Of a DNA stretch of 58,131 nt, positions 6,905-15,591 are shown piece by piece. The position numbers and the translations under genes are program-made. The notes beneath the pieces were generated by a model. It was not told the origin of the DNA. It did no database searches and worked only from the letters and a program-made list of their open reading frames with translations. This stretch comes from Bordetella parapertussis (GTDB lineage: Bacteria; Bacteroidota; Bacteroidia; Chitinophagales; Chitinophagaceae). Location: contig CALQJX020000024.1 of NCBI GenBank assembly GCA_943331005.2, positions 1 through 58,131 of the forward strand. Direction: 5' to 3'. Within the stretch, counting starts at the first letter, position 1. Every line of letters starts with the position of its first letter.

Positions 6905-8350
6905 TTGGAAAGCAACAACTCCCACGGCCGGGCCGGGGAAAGCATCGCGCATCGCTCGCTCAATTTACTGGATGGTGCCTTATTGGTAATAGGTTCCATG
7001 ATAGGTTCCGGCATTTTCATTGTAAGTACAGACATAGCCCAGTCGGTGGGTAGTGCAGGCTGGCTGATAGTAGTATGGTTGTTGTCGGGTTTTATAACGC
7101 TGACTGCTGCACTGAGTTACGGTGAGTTGAGTGGTATGTTTCCGCAGGCAGGTGGCCAGTATGTATACCTCAGGGAGGCTTTCGGTAAATTATATGGTTT
7201 TCTTTATGGCTGGTCGTTCTTTGCTGTGATTCAAACAGGTACCATAGCAGCTGTGGGCGTGGCCTTTGGCAAGTTTGCCGGATATCTGGACCCTCATTTT
7301 GGTGACGAAAACATATTGCTGGGCACTGAAGCCGGTTTTCACATAAGTGCAGCACAACTGGTGGGCATAGTGACCATAGTGCTGCTTACCTACATCAATA
7401 CAAAGGGCGTAGAAAGCGGCAAATGGATCCAGTTTTTCTTTACTATAGCCAAGATAGCTGCCATGGCTGCACTCATAGTATTTGGCTTTGTGTTGTTCTC
7501 GGGACAGAGTGCGTGGCAGGCCAACTGGGAAGATGCGTGGTCGGCCAAAGAAATAACCACCAGTGTAACTGCTATTACCCACCAGAGTTTATCGGGAGGC
7601 ACGCTGGTCATAGCTATATGTACTGCTATGGTGGGTGCATTGTTCTCCAGCGATGCGTGGAATAGTGTGACCTTTATAGCCGGGGAAATGAAACGTCCGG
7701 AGCGTAATATAGGGCTGAGCCTGTTCATAGGTACGCTGGTGGTGACACTGGTATATGTGTGCATGAACCTGATGTATCTGAACGTGATGAGCGTATCTGA
7801 GATAGCACATGCACCTGCCAAGCGAGTGGCTACGGCTGCTGCGCTCCATGTCTTTGGCAGCAATGGCGCGGTCATCATTGCACTGCTTATCATGGTGTCT
7901 ACATTTGGCTGCAATAACGGGCTTATACTATCCGGCGCACGTGTATATCATACGATGGCGAAGGATGGCCTGTTTCTGCCGGCTGCAGGAACACTGAATA
8001 ACAAGGGTGTGCCTGCCAAAGCATTGTGGATGCAGTGCATATGGGCGGCTGTGCTGTGCCTGAGCGGACAGTATGGCAACCTCCTCGATTTTATCATATT
8101 TACTGTATTGCTTTTTTATATCCTCACCATAGGTGGCATCTTCAAGCTAAGGCGCACCATGCCCGATCATCCGAGGCCATACAAGGCATTCGGATATCCG
8201 GTGATACCGGCTATCTATATAGCTATGGCATCGTTTGTGTGTATCGTATTGCTGAAGTATAAACCAACGTATACGTGGCCGGGTCTGATCATTGTGATCA
8301 TGGGGCTGCCCATCTACTACATGCTGCAGAAAAGAGCTGCAAAGAGTTAG
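6905..8350 (+). CDS. APC-superfamily amino acid permease
   Basis: Integral inner-membrane transporter of 481 residues with about 12 membrane helices. The first helix carries the substrate-binding GSMIGSGIF motif (about 31-39) typical of the APC family, and the LAT-type (L-type amino acid) subgroup fits best. Later hallmarks are SYGELSGMFPQAGGQYVYLR (about 71-90) and a conserved SSDAWN region in helix 6. The start is a TTG at 6905: the frame is closed by a TAG at 6878 and the next ATG falls inside helix 1. Overall it resembles amino acid antiporters, but the substrate is not readable from sequence. It is followed after 35 bases by the heptose-kinase gene. Confidence 0.9.
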   Translation: MESNNSHGRAGESIAHRSLNLLDGALLVIGSMIGSGIFIVSTDIAQSVGSAGWLIVVWLLSGFITLTAALSYGELSGMFPQAGGQYVYLREAFGKLYGFLYGWSFFAVIQTGTIAAVGVAFGKFAGYLDPHFGDENILLGTEAGFHISAAQLVGIVTIVLLTYINTKGVESGKWIQFFFTIAKIAAMAALIVFGFVLFSGQSAWQANWEDAWSAKEITTSVTAITHQSLSGGTLVIAICTAMVGALFSSDAWNSVTFIAGEMKRPERNIGLSLFIGTLVVTLVYVCMNLMYLNVMSVSEIAHAPAKRVATAAALHVFGSNGAVIIALLIMVSTFGCNNGLILSGARVYHTMAKDGLFLPAAGTLNNKGVPAKALWMQCIWAAVLCLSGQYGNLLDFIIFTVLLFYILTIGGIFKLRRTMPDHPRPYKAFGYPVIPAIYIAMASFVCIVLLKYKPTYTWPGLIIVIMGLPIYYMLQKRAAKS

Positions 8351-8385
8351 TAGTACCTGCCAATGGTGAACATGAATTTGAACCA

Positions 8386-9384
8386 ATGAATAAACAGGAA
8401 CTGGATAAGATATTTGCCGGAATGGAAGGCCAGCACATAGTGGTGGTAGGCGATGTGATGCTGGACAACTACTGGTGGGGTAATGTGGAGCGTATATCTC
8501 CGGAGGCACCTGTGCCGGTAGTGGCTATTTCGCGCAGGGAAAGCAGACTGGGTGGTGCCGCCAATGTGGCGCTGAACTGCATAGCACTGGGCGCAAAGGT
8601 GACACTGGCGAGTGTAGTGGGAAATGATGACGACGGCGATCTGCTGATAGCACTGGCCAATAAAGCCGGTATAGATACCAGCCTGTTAATGAAGAGCGAT
8701 AAAAGGCCCACCACTACCAAGGTGCGCATACTGAGCAGGAATCAGCAAATGATGCGGGTAGATGAGGAGGTGACCGATGAACTGTATACCGAAGAGGAAC
8801 ATCCGTTCATAGATATGGTGCTGAAGTACCTGCAGAAGGTGAAGCCACAGGCACTGATATTTGAAGATTATAACAAAGGGGTGCTAAAGGAAAATGTGAT
8901 CCGTCACATAACTGCACACTGCAATGAAATAGGTTTAATAACAGTAGTAGACCCCAAGAAGAGAAACTTTCTTTCATATAAGCATGTTACTATCTTTAAG
9001 CCTAATCTGAAAGAGGTGAGAGAAGGCCTGCACATGGAATTGCACAACACGGATATGGCCGAACTGAATGCAGCGCACAATGAACTGAACAGCTCCCTGC
9101 ATCATCAGATCACTTTTATTACATTGTCAGAGAAAGGTGTTTATTACAATGATGGGGGCAATGCCGCCATACTGCCATCGCACATACGCAACATAGCAGA
9201 TGTTTCGGGGGCGGGAGATACGGTAGTGGCAACAGCTACACTTGTATACAGCCTGACGCGGGATGTGCGCCTGATGGCAGAGATATCTAATCTGGCGGGA
9301 GGCCTGGTATGCGAAGAGGCCGGAGTAGTGGCTATAAATAAAGACAAACTTCTTGCCGAAAGCGCAGCCTTGCTGTGCCGATAA
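8386..9384 (+). CDS. rfaE1: D-glycero-beta-D-manno-heptose-7-phosphate kinase (RfaE1 domain)
   Basis: PfkB-type sugar kinase of 332 residues, corresponding to the N-terminal half of bifunctional HldE; it would make heptose 1,7-bisphosphate for ADP-heptose and LPS core synthesis. Visible features are VVVGDVMLDNYWWG (about 19-32), the substrate loop RLGGAANVALN (54-64) and PfkB signature 2, ADVSGAGDTVVATA (271-284), with the catalytic base Asp278. The ATG at 8386 was chosen because an upstream in-frame ATG (8275) lies inside the permease gene and would add a non-homologous tail. The cytidylyltransferase half is not fused here and is not in the window. Other PfkB sugar kinases remain possible, but the DVMLD and ERISPEAPVPV segments are typical of RfaE. 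Confidence 0.88.
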   Translation: MNKQELDKIFAGMEGQHIVVVGDVMLDNYWWGNVERISPEAPVPVVAISRRESRLGGAANVALNCIALGAKVTLASVVGNDDDGDLLIALANKAGIDTSLLMKSDKRPTTTKVRILSRNQQMMRVDEEVTDELYTEEEHPFIDMVLKYLQKVKPQALIFEDYNKGVLKENVIRHITAHCNEIGLITVVDPKKRNFLSYKHVTIFKPNLKEVREGLHMELHNTDMAELNAAHNELNSSLHHQITFITLSEKGVYYNDGGNAAILPSHIRNIADVSGAGDTVVATATLVYSLTRDVRLMAEISNLAGGLVCEEAGVVAINKDKLLAESAALLCR

Positions 9385-9396
9385 ATCAAGTATGCA

Positions 9397-10143
9397 ATGC
9401 ACTATGAGCTGCTGATCTTCTTTTTCATTATTGCATTCACCTATGCCTCTGTAGGTTTTGGTGGTGGCTCCAGTTATCTGGCACTGTTGTCGGTATATGC
9501 TATGCCGTTTCAGGAGATGAAGCTGACTGCACTTGTCTGTAACATTATCGTAGTAACGGGTGGCACCATCATCTTTGTAAGGAGAAAAGAGTTGCCCCTG
9601 CGCAAGATACTGCCCCTGGTGCTGGCCAGTGTGCCTATGGCCTATATAGGGGCCAGGCTGAAGGTAAGCGAGCACACTTTTTTTGTGGTACTTGGTATTT
9701 GCCTGATCATAGCGGGTGCGTTGTTATGGATAAAGCCATTGCAGTCAGTGACCGAAGTGACAACTGAGAAGGGTGATGCGGCAAAAGAGGTAGTAACTGG
9801 AGGTAGCATAGGATTCCTGTCGGGCATGGTGGGTATAGGCGGAGGTATATTTCTGGCGCCGGTACTAAACCTGATGAGGTGGGATAGCCCTAAGAAAATT
9901 GCAGCCACCGCCGGTTTTTTCATTCTCATAAATTCTATAGCTGGTATAGCAGGCCAATTGTCTTCCTTGCCTGCATCTGTAAACTATACCCAGATAGGCT
10001 TGCTGGCAATTGCAGTGCTCGCAGGTGGACAGTTAGGCTCCAGGACCGGGGCTGCAAAATTCAGTCAGCTGGCAGTGCGCAGGGTTACTGCAGTGCTGGT
10101 TACTGCTGCGGGCATAGAGGTGTTGCTGAAACACCTGTACTAA
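9397..10143 (+). CDS. TauE/SafE family sulfite exporter-like permease
   Basis: Inner-membrane protein of 248 residues with about 8 membrane helices. Two related halves each begin with a Gly-rich motif: SVGFGGGSSYLALL (about 18-31) and GMVGIGGGIFLAPVLNL (about 144-160). This duplicated pattern defines the TauE/SafE family, which exports sulfite, sulfoacetate and related anions. The substrate is not established. It follows the heptose-kinase gene by 12 bases and probably shares its transcript. It converges on the membrane protein at 10145 with only one base between the two stop codons. Confidence 0.88.
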   Translation: MHYELLIFFFIIAFTYASVGFGGGSSYLALLSVYAMPFQEMKLTALVCNIIVVTGGTIIFVRRKELPLRKILPLVLASVPMAYIGARLKVSEHTFFVVLGICLIIAGALLWIKPLQSVTEVTTEKGDAAKEVVTGGSIGFLSGMVGIGGGIFLAPVLNLMRWDSPKKIAATAGFFILINSIAGIAGQLSSLPASVNYTQIGLLAIAVLAGGQLGSRTGAAKFSQLAVRRVTAVLVTAAGIEVLLKHLY

Positions 10144-10144
10144 T

Positions 10145-11425
10145 CTAGTCTACCAGGCTGGTGCGGCCAATAAAGAACTGGAACAACATCAATTGAAATA
10201 AGAAGTTGATAATGGTGAGTGCTATGACCGGCCATTCCAGTTTGCTGTTACTGCTTATCATGTAAAACACGATCAGTACCGTATTGACGGTAAAGAACAA
10301 TAACTCCTGCAGATGCACATAGGCGCCGAAAGCCATCCACACACCGGTTGCATATAATACCGCCAGCAAATAATGCTGCCATTTGTATTGCAGCTGACGG
10401 GTAAAGTAATTGAGGAATACATAAAAGAAAGGCGTCATCATTACGTACCTGAAAGAACCAATCACATCTGTCCGCCCTTCGAACCACTGCGGGCTGTAGA
10501 ACAGAGAAGAGAACAGATTCATGGTAAGATAGGCAAGAGATACTACCAACACTTTGTTTTGCTGCTGTTGCCTGCCTAGCCAACGCACAATGAATACCAC
10601 AAGGGTAATGAAGGCAGTTAGGCAGGTAAACAATGCCAATGTGTTCAGCAGAAAGGTGTTGTACCCAACACTGTTATAGAGCGGGAAAATAGGCGATGCA
10701 AAAATTCGTTTCCAGAAGGTAGACTGAGCAATGAAATAGGCAAACCACACACCTGTGGCCCTGAACTGTATGATCACAAATGCTGCCAGGCCAGCGAGTG
10801 AAGGCAATATGTATAACCCCAGGTAGCGCAGCAGATTGCGGAGAATGTCTTTGCGGCTGCCCCCCAGCATCTCCATGCACAGGAAAGCAGGAATAACAAA
10901 GATGGCTGTGGCACGGGTGAGGGAAAGCAGGAATAGACTGACGATGATAAATCCCTTCTTGTGCGAGGCTATACCATACAGGCACAGTGTGCTGAGCAGA
11001 AAGAACAATGCCTCGGCATAGGGTACAAATGCAAAGAATACGGCCGGCATGGATAGCCACAGGAACTTTTCTCGTGTTTGTAACTGAAACATGCCGGAGA
11101 GTATGCTAAGCCCGGCAGCAAAGAAGGCCATATTGAGTATGGATATAGCCACTCCGTTGAAGCCGGTAAGCCCCCATATGGCAGGGAAAAGATAGTAAAA
11201 GCCCGAATTGCTCTGGCCAATGCTGCTGTATATATAACCTCTGCGGGCTATGCTGCGATACCAGCCGGCATCCCACGATATGAGGTTGTCGTGAGTAGGG
11301 TAGTTTGCAAATAGCCCCATTCTGTAAAGGACTATCTGAAGACCGTAAAAAGCAAGTCCATACAACAGCACCATAAGGAAGGTTTGCAGCAGTTCCTTTT
11401 TGTGTAGTGTGTATGTTGGTTGCAT
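10145..11425 (-). CDS. Polytopic membrane protein, GT-C/PIG-V-like glycosyltransferase candidate
   Basis: The 426-residue protein has about 10-12 membrane helices. Just after helix 1, ISWDAGWYRSIARRGY (about 48-63) resembles the first-loop WD..WY...A..GY motif of PIG-V-type mannosyltransferases and related lipid-linked-sugar enzymes. SGFYYLFPAIW (about 74-84) and FVPYAEALFFLLS (about 133-145) also match that family's pattern. A large hydrophilic loop near 310-330 contains YSPQWFEGRTDVIGSFRYVM. It would act on the outer face of the inner membrane using a polyprenyl-phosphate sugar. Its own promoter region and the terminator of the transketolase gene lie upstream. The family call is moderate and the acceptor unknown. 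Confidence 0.65.
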   Translation of the reverse strand: MQPTYTLHKKELLQTFLMVLLYGLAFYGLQIVLYRMGLFANYPTHDNLISWDAGWYRSIARRGYIYSSIGQSNSGFYYLFPAIWGLTGFNGVAISILNMAFFAAGLSILSGMFQLQTREKFLWLSMPAVFFAFVPYAEALFFLLSTLCLYGIASHKKGFIIVSLFLLSLTRATAIFVIPAFLCMEMLGGSRKDILRNLLRYLGLYILPSLAGLAAFVIIQFRATGVWFAYFIAQSTFWKRIFASPIFPLYNSVGYNTFLLNTLALFTCLTAFITLVVFIVRWLGRQQQQNKVLVVSLAYLTMNLFSSLFYSPQWFEGRTDVIGSFRYVMMTPFFYVFLNYFTRQLQYKWQHYLLAVLYATGVWMAFGAYVHLQELLFFTVNTVLIVFYMISSNSKLEWPVIALTIINFLFQLMLFQFFIGRTSLVD

Positions 11426-11500
11426 TTAGTTGGTTTAGAGGACAAATGTATCTAAAAGCAGATAATAATTTGAATGGAGCAGCGAGGCAGTCACAAAAGA

Positions 11501-11523
11501 AAAGGGGCTCTTAGAGCCCCTTT
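11501..11523 (-). terminator. Terminator of the transketolase gene
   Basis: A perfect 10-bp stem (aaaggggctc against gagccccttt) with a 3-nt loop is followed on the minus strand by ttcttttgtga. It lies 23 bases past the stop codon of the minus-strand transketolase gene and upstream of the next minus-strand gene. Confidence 0.85.
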
Positions 11524-11546
11524 AGAAAATAGTATGAAGTCCGGTA

Positions 11547-12509
11547 TTATTTCTTTTTCCTTGCAATAGCTTTTTCGGCGGCAGCAATGATGTGTTCTGT
11601 AGTAAGACCATATTTATCAAGGAGCTGCTTGGGTGTACCGCTTTCGCCGAAAGTATCCATTACTGCTACATACTCGTGTGGAGCAGGACACTCGCGGGAA
11701 GCAACGTTGGCAATGCTGTCGCCAAGACCGCCGTTTATCTGGTGCTCTTCTGCGGTAACTATGCAGCCTGTTTTGCTGATAGATGCAATAACTGCAGCCT
11801 CATCGAGCGGCTTGATGGTATGTATATTGATAAGATCGACTGAGATGCCTTTTGCTGCAAGCGCTTTTGCCGCTTCTACTGCCAGCCATACCAGATGACC
11901 GCATGCAAAAATGCTCACATCGCTACCTTCGGCAAGGATCTGTGCTTTGCCGATCTGGAAATCCTGATTCTCTGCAGTGAAGTTTGGCCATTTTGGTCGG
12001 CCGAAGCGCAGGTATACAGGACCTTCGTGCTCTGCAACAGCAATAGTAGCAGCTTTGGTCTGATTGAAATCGCAGGGAACGATAACGGTCATGCCCGGCA
12101 GCATTTTCATCATGCCAATATCTTCCAATACCTGGTGAGTAGCACCATCTTCGCCCAGCGTGAGGCCGGCATGAGATGCGCATATCTTCACATTCTTGTT
12201 GCTATAGGCAACAGACTGACGGATCTGGTCGTAAACGCGTGAAGTAGAGAAGTTGGCAAAAGTGGTAGTGAACGGGATCTTGCCACCTATGGTCATACCT
12301 GCTGCAACGCCTATCATGTTTGCTTCTGCAATACCGCACTGTACAAAACGGTCGGGGAATTCCTTGATAAAGGCATTCAGCTTCAGCGAACCGGCGAGGT
12401 CGGCAGTAAGTGCCACTACGTTGGGGTTGCGACGGCCTGCTTCCAGTATGCCTTCGCCAAACCCTCCGCGGGTTTCTTTCTCATTCAGTATTTGTATATC
12501 CTGCAACAT
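11547..12509 (-). CDS. Transketolase, C-terminal subunit (split type)
   Basis: 320 residues comprising the pyrimidine-binding and C-terminal domains of transketolase or a related split ThDP enzyme. The catalytic Glu is visible in CGIAEANMIGVAAGM (Glu62), with LTADLAGSLKLNAF (35-48) before it and the SHAGLTLGEDGATHQ loop (about 110-124) that shapes the active site. The C-terminal domain has AEEHQINGGLGDSI. The ThDP diphosphate-binding N-terminal half is absent from this protein and from its neighbours, so it must be encoded elsewhere. The ATG at 12509 was chosen because 17 upstream in-frame residues are not homologous. It ends in a basic AIARKKK tail. It is normally part of the pentose phosphate pathway; a role in 1-deoxysugar or other C2-transfer reactions cannot be excluded. 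Confidence 0.9.
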   Translation of the reverse strand: MLQDIQILNEKETRGGFGEGILEAGRRNPNVVALTADLAGSLKLNAFIKEFPDRFVQCGIAEANMIGVAAGMTIGGKIPFTTTFANFSTSRVYDQIRQSVAYSNKNVKICASHAGLTLGEDGATHQVLEDIGMMKMLPGMTVIVPCDFNQTKAATIAVAEHEGPVYLRFGRPKWPNFTAENQDFQIGKAQILAEGSDVSIFACGHLVWLAVEAAKALAAKGISVDLINIHTIKPLDEAAVIASISKTGCIVTAEEHQINGGLGDSIANVASRECPAPHEYVAVMDTFGESGTPKQLLDKYGLTTEHIIAAAEKAIARKKK

Positions 12510-12642
12510 ATGTAAATAATGATGTGTGATTGAAAACGTTTTTGACGTTTCAGTCCGCAAAAGTAAGTCTAAGGAATGGTTTATAGCTAATCCCTTTGTA
12601 TTGTATTTTTTGAAAGTTGTATAAGTTGGGGATAACGGCTGC

Positions 12643-13593
12643 TTACAGACCTATCTTTTCTTCTGTAATGTACTCGTTACGGTCGGCAGCATTGCGCACT
12701 ATAAGTTCTGCTACAAATCCGGTGAGGAAGAACAGCGTACCTATGACCATAGTAGTAAGAGACAGATAGAAAGCCGGTTTGTTGGTAACGCCTATGCTGC
12801 TACCAAAACGGATCTTGTCTATAATGAGCTGCGCCACCAGTATAAAGCCGGTAAAGAAGGTCAAAGCGCCCAGTACCCCGAAGAAGTGCATAGGTTTTTT
12901 GCCAAAGCGGCTGGTGAACTGAATAGTGAGCAGGTCGAGAAAGCCATTGATGAATCGTTCCCAGCCAAATTTGGAAGAACCGTATTTGCGGGCTCTGTGC
13001 TGTACCACCTTTTCACCGATCTTCTTGAAACCGGCATGTTTTGCCAGTACAGGAATGAAGCGGTGCATTTCTCCGTATACCTCTATACTCTTTATCACCT
13101 TGCGTTTGTAGGCTTTCAGACCGCAGTTCATATCGTGCAGCTTTATGCCGGTGAGCCAGCGGTTCACCCCATTGTATAGTTTGGAAGGTAGATTTTTGGT
13201 GATGGCATTGTCGTAACGTACTTTTTTCCAGCCGCTTACCAGATCATAACCATCGTTCACTATCATCTGATACAGTTCCGGTATCTCATCAGGGCTATCC
13301 TGCAGGTCTGCATCCATGGTAATGACTACATTGCCTGTTGCTGCTTTGAAGCCTACATAAAGAGCAGGGCTTTTGCCGTAATTGCGCTGAAAACGGATAC
13401 CCTTAACTGAGGGGTAACGAGCGGAAAGTTGCCGTACTACTTCCCAACTGCTATCGGTGCTGCCATCGTCGATCATTATAACTTCATGATCGTACTTATT
13501 GGCCACACATACGCGGTCTATCCACTCTACCAGTTCCGGCAGGGATTCCTCTTCGTTATACAGCGGTATTACTATGGAAATGTGGGGATGCAT
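12643..13593 (-). CDS. GT2 glycosyltransferase (polyprenyl-phosphate type, GtrB/ArnC-like)
   Basis: 316 residues. An N-terminal GT-A domain opens with ISIVIPLYNEEESLPELV (5-22), carries IDDGSTD (41-47) and the metal-binding DADLQDSPDEI (94-104), and is followed by two C-terminal membrane helices (about 235-258 and 275-300). This layout is that of enzymes that transfer a sugar from NDP-sugar to undecaprenyl phosphate on the cytoplasmic side for later use by GT-C proteins. The ATG at 13593 was chosen because upstream in-frame residues lie before the conserved strand. It is a single minus-strand gene; the GT-C-like membrane protein lies two genes downstream and could be a functional partner. Confidence 0.88.
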   Translation of the reverse strand: MHPHISIVIPLYNEEESLPELVEWIDRVCVANKYDHEVIMIDDGSTDSSWEVVRQLSARYPSVKGIRFQRNYGKSPALYVGFKAATGNVVITMDADLQDSPDEIPELYQMIVNDGYDLVSGWKKVRYDNAITKNLPSKLYNGVNRWLTGIKLHDMNCGLKAYKRKVIKSIEVYGEMHRFIPVLAKHAGFKKIGEKVVQHRARKYGSSKFGWERFINGFLDLLTIQFTSRFGKKPMHFFGVLGALTFFTGFILVAQLIIDKIRFGSSIGVTNKPAFYLSLTTMVIGTLFFLTGFVAELIVRNAADRNEYITEEKIGL

Positions 13594-13843
13594 CTGCGTG
13601 CTAAAATACATGATTTTAGCATAACTGCATCGGGCCGGCATACTTTTAACGCTTTGCTGCAGTATACGTAACAATATTTTAAGCCTGAAGATATGTGTGC
13701 TTTATTACGGGAGACAAAATGAAGTGCTTAGTTTTTTGCGCATATTATTGTAAAACCGAAGATTTTATTAATTTTAAGCGTTAGCTATAGGTGGCTGATA
13801 TTTTGCTGTATACCTATACAAAAGCAAAAACAACTGATATCTG

Positions 13844-13984
13844 ATGAAATACAGGATATACATACTACGTGCAGTAGCCCTGCTGATACTGATGGTGCAA
13901 TTTGCATCTTGCGCCACTATGGTACACACCGATAACAAGCGACCAGCGAAATATCGCTACCAGAAAGCCGGAAGGGCCTGGTAA
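13844..13984 (+). CDS. Very small lipoprotein (46 residues)
   Basis: A short ORF of 46 codons encodes a hydrophobic signal (RIYILRAVALLILMVQF) ending in a lipobox FASC, with lipidation at Cys23, then a short basic tail rich in Lys, Arg and Tyr (KRPAKYRYQKAGRAW). Such basic mini-lipoproteins are frequent in Bacteroidota but rarely annotated. Nothing specific is known about its role. It lies alone before the outer-membrane barrel gene. Confidence 0.6.
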   Translation: MKYRIYILRAVALLILMVQFASCATMVHTDNKRPAKYRYQKAGRAW

Positions 13985-14146
13985 CAAATAGAAGCGTTGT
14001 GTTGCATGCAGCAGTGTTGTATGAGCAACTAAAGAATGGACTGCGCTATGCAGAAAGAGATCGTTTTTTGATTTTTAAGTGCAATTCTTTCTTTTACCGC
14101 AGAAATTTTGCTTAGATTTGGTTCTTATTTTAAAAATTGCCTAAGT

Positions 14147-14872
14147 ATGAAGTCATTATTACTCACCGCAGCCATGATACTGGCATTAGCGGGCGGTACG
14201 TTTGCGCAGAACCTGCCACCTGAATTCAGGTGGGAAGTAGGCGCAAATGGTGGCTATAGTGTCATCACAAGGCCGGTAGGTCCACCGGCTGTTTATAGCG
14301 GTACCTCTACCAACATTGTAAAAGATATATCTCTGCGTGCAAGTTATTATTTCAACTGGCGCTGGATGATATCGCTGGATGTAAGTGACAGACGCTGGGA
14401 AACCTTTGGCGAATGGAAACTTACCGATAGGTTTGGTAAAGCACTCACTCCCGTGAAGGTGCCATTCCTCATAGCAGATCATGCTTTGTCGCAGTCGGTT
14501 CAGATGAACTATGTGATACCATTCTATACTCAGTTCAGGAATTTTAACCGTGCTAATCTGTACTTTGGTGCACATTTGGGTCTGGTAGAAACAGTGAACG
14601 ATGCATCACGTCAGTATAGCAAATACACTTCTTCTACCGATTCGGGTTATACATACGTATCAGGCTATCATTATGGTCCGGGTATGGGCTATACGCTGGG
14701 ACTGCAAACAGGTTTCATTTACTACCTGGTGCCAAGGCTGGGTGTAACTGCAGAACTATCTATGCGCTATGTGAATGTAAAAACTACAGATATTAACTAT
14801 GCTGCACCAAATTCACATTACCAGTTGTTGCATTTTCCGCAAACAGTGGGTATTAGGTACAGACTGTACTAA
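14147..14872 (+). CDS. Outer-membrane beta-barrel protein, unknown function
   Basis: 241 residues from the ATG at 14147; an in-frame start at 14108 would add 13 residues before the signal. The signal peptide is clear: M-K-S, a hydrophobic core and a cleavage site after GTFA near residue 20. The mature part consists of alternating hydrophobic/polar strands rich in Tyr, Trp and Gly, for example SLRASYYFNWRWMISLDV, LYFGAHLGLVETV and YTLGLQTGFIYYLVPRLGVT. The end TVGIRYRLY finishes in an aromatic residue as expected for BamA-inserted barrels. Probably an 8- to 10-stranded barrel; no function assigned. A terminator follows directly. Confidence 0.8.
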   Translation: MKSLLLTAAMILALAGGTFAQNLPPEFRWEVGANGGYSVITRPVGPPAVYSGTSTNIVKDISLRASYYFNWRWMISLDVSDRRWETFGEWKLTDRFGKALTPVKVPFLIADHALSQSVQMNYVIPFYTQFRNFNRANLYFGAHLGLVETVNDASRQYSKYTSSTDSGYTYVSGYHYGPGMGYTLGLQTGFIYYLVPRLGVTAELSMRYVNVKTTDINYAAPNSHYQLLHFPQTVGIRYRLY

Positions 14873-14898
14873 GATTGTTTTGAATTATCAGATTAAGG

Positions 14899-14926
14899 TC
14901 CCTCGGTTTTGCCGGGGGATTTTTTT
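14899..14926 (+). terminator. Terminator after the outer-membrane barrel gene
   Basis: The stem tccctcgg against ccgggggga (one G-T pair), with a tttt-type loop, is followed by seven T residues (14920-14926). It sits 26 bases past the stop codon. Confidence 0.8.
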
Positions 14927-14931
14927 GTCGA

Positions 14932-15558
14932 TCAGTTAGTTGCTGAACGCTGCTTTATGATCTCCGCAAGATCGGCCTCAATGCTTTTGTTTACAGACTC
15001 TTCAATGCGGCCGGCTTCATGTCCCTGCTCATCAATCAGTACGAAAGTAGGTAGCAATTTTATCTTAAATTTCTTTACCAGCTTTTTGCCTTCTTTAGTT
15101 AGCGTGGTCTTTTCTCTGTCCATGCCTACCATCATCAGCTCATCGTAGCGAATGTTCAGATCCTGTAATACCCGGAAGAGTTTGGGTACAAGGTCTTTGG
15201 AATCACCACACCAGGTGCCCAGATAGATGGCCAGTTTGTACTTGCCTATATGCTGCCTGAGGTACTGCAGCGATGCTGCATCTGGTTTGTATTCATCTAT
15301 ACCGGTAGTAAGCCATGAGAATGAAGGTTCATCGATCATGTCGGTATAGGCAAACAGGCCCTTGAATACTACCCTGTCGTTGTTGGGGTCTTTCAGCACT
15401 TCATAGTCGGGCTCTCTTGTAGTAATAAATTGCTGCAGCGAGTCTTTCTGTTGCATGAGAACAGGCTTGTGTTTGTTGGGTGGCAGCTGCGCCATAGCCG
15501 GCGCAGACAATGTTATTGCAGCGATAACTGATAGCAGCGAAAAGGTGTATTTGCTCAT
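14932..15558 (-). CDS. Periplasmic thioredoxin-fold protein with CxxS active site
   Basis: 208 residues. A signal peptide (1-23, cleavage after APAMA) is followed by about 75 residues of unknown fold and then a thioredoxin-like domain. The active-site segment is LGTWCGDSKD with Cys117 and Ser120, so the second Cys of CxxC is replaced by Ser. The cis-proline loop is intact (KLLPTFVLID, Pro170). Monothiol thioredoxin folds usually form mixed disulfides or act as isomerase/trapping factors rather than two-electron reductants. It is the last gene of a three-gene minus-strand unit, 33 bases after the MerR gene. No other Cys is present in the mature protein, so an internal disulfide cannot form. 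Confidence 0.83.
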   Translation of the reverse strand: MSKYTFSLLSVIAAITLSAPAMAQLPPNKHKPVLMQQKDSLQQFITTREPDYEVLKDPNNDRVVFKGLFAYTDMIDEPSFSWLTTGIDEYKPDAASLQYLRQHIGKYKLAIYLGTWCGDSKDLVPKLFRVLQDLNIRYDELMMVGMDREKTTLTKEGKKLVKKFKIKLLPTFVLIDEQGHEAGRIEESVNKSIEADLAEIIKQRSATN

Positions 15559-15591
15559 GAAGGAGGTATTATGGTATTGGTAGCTTACAGA

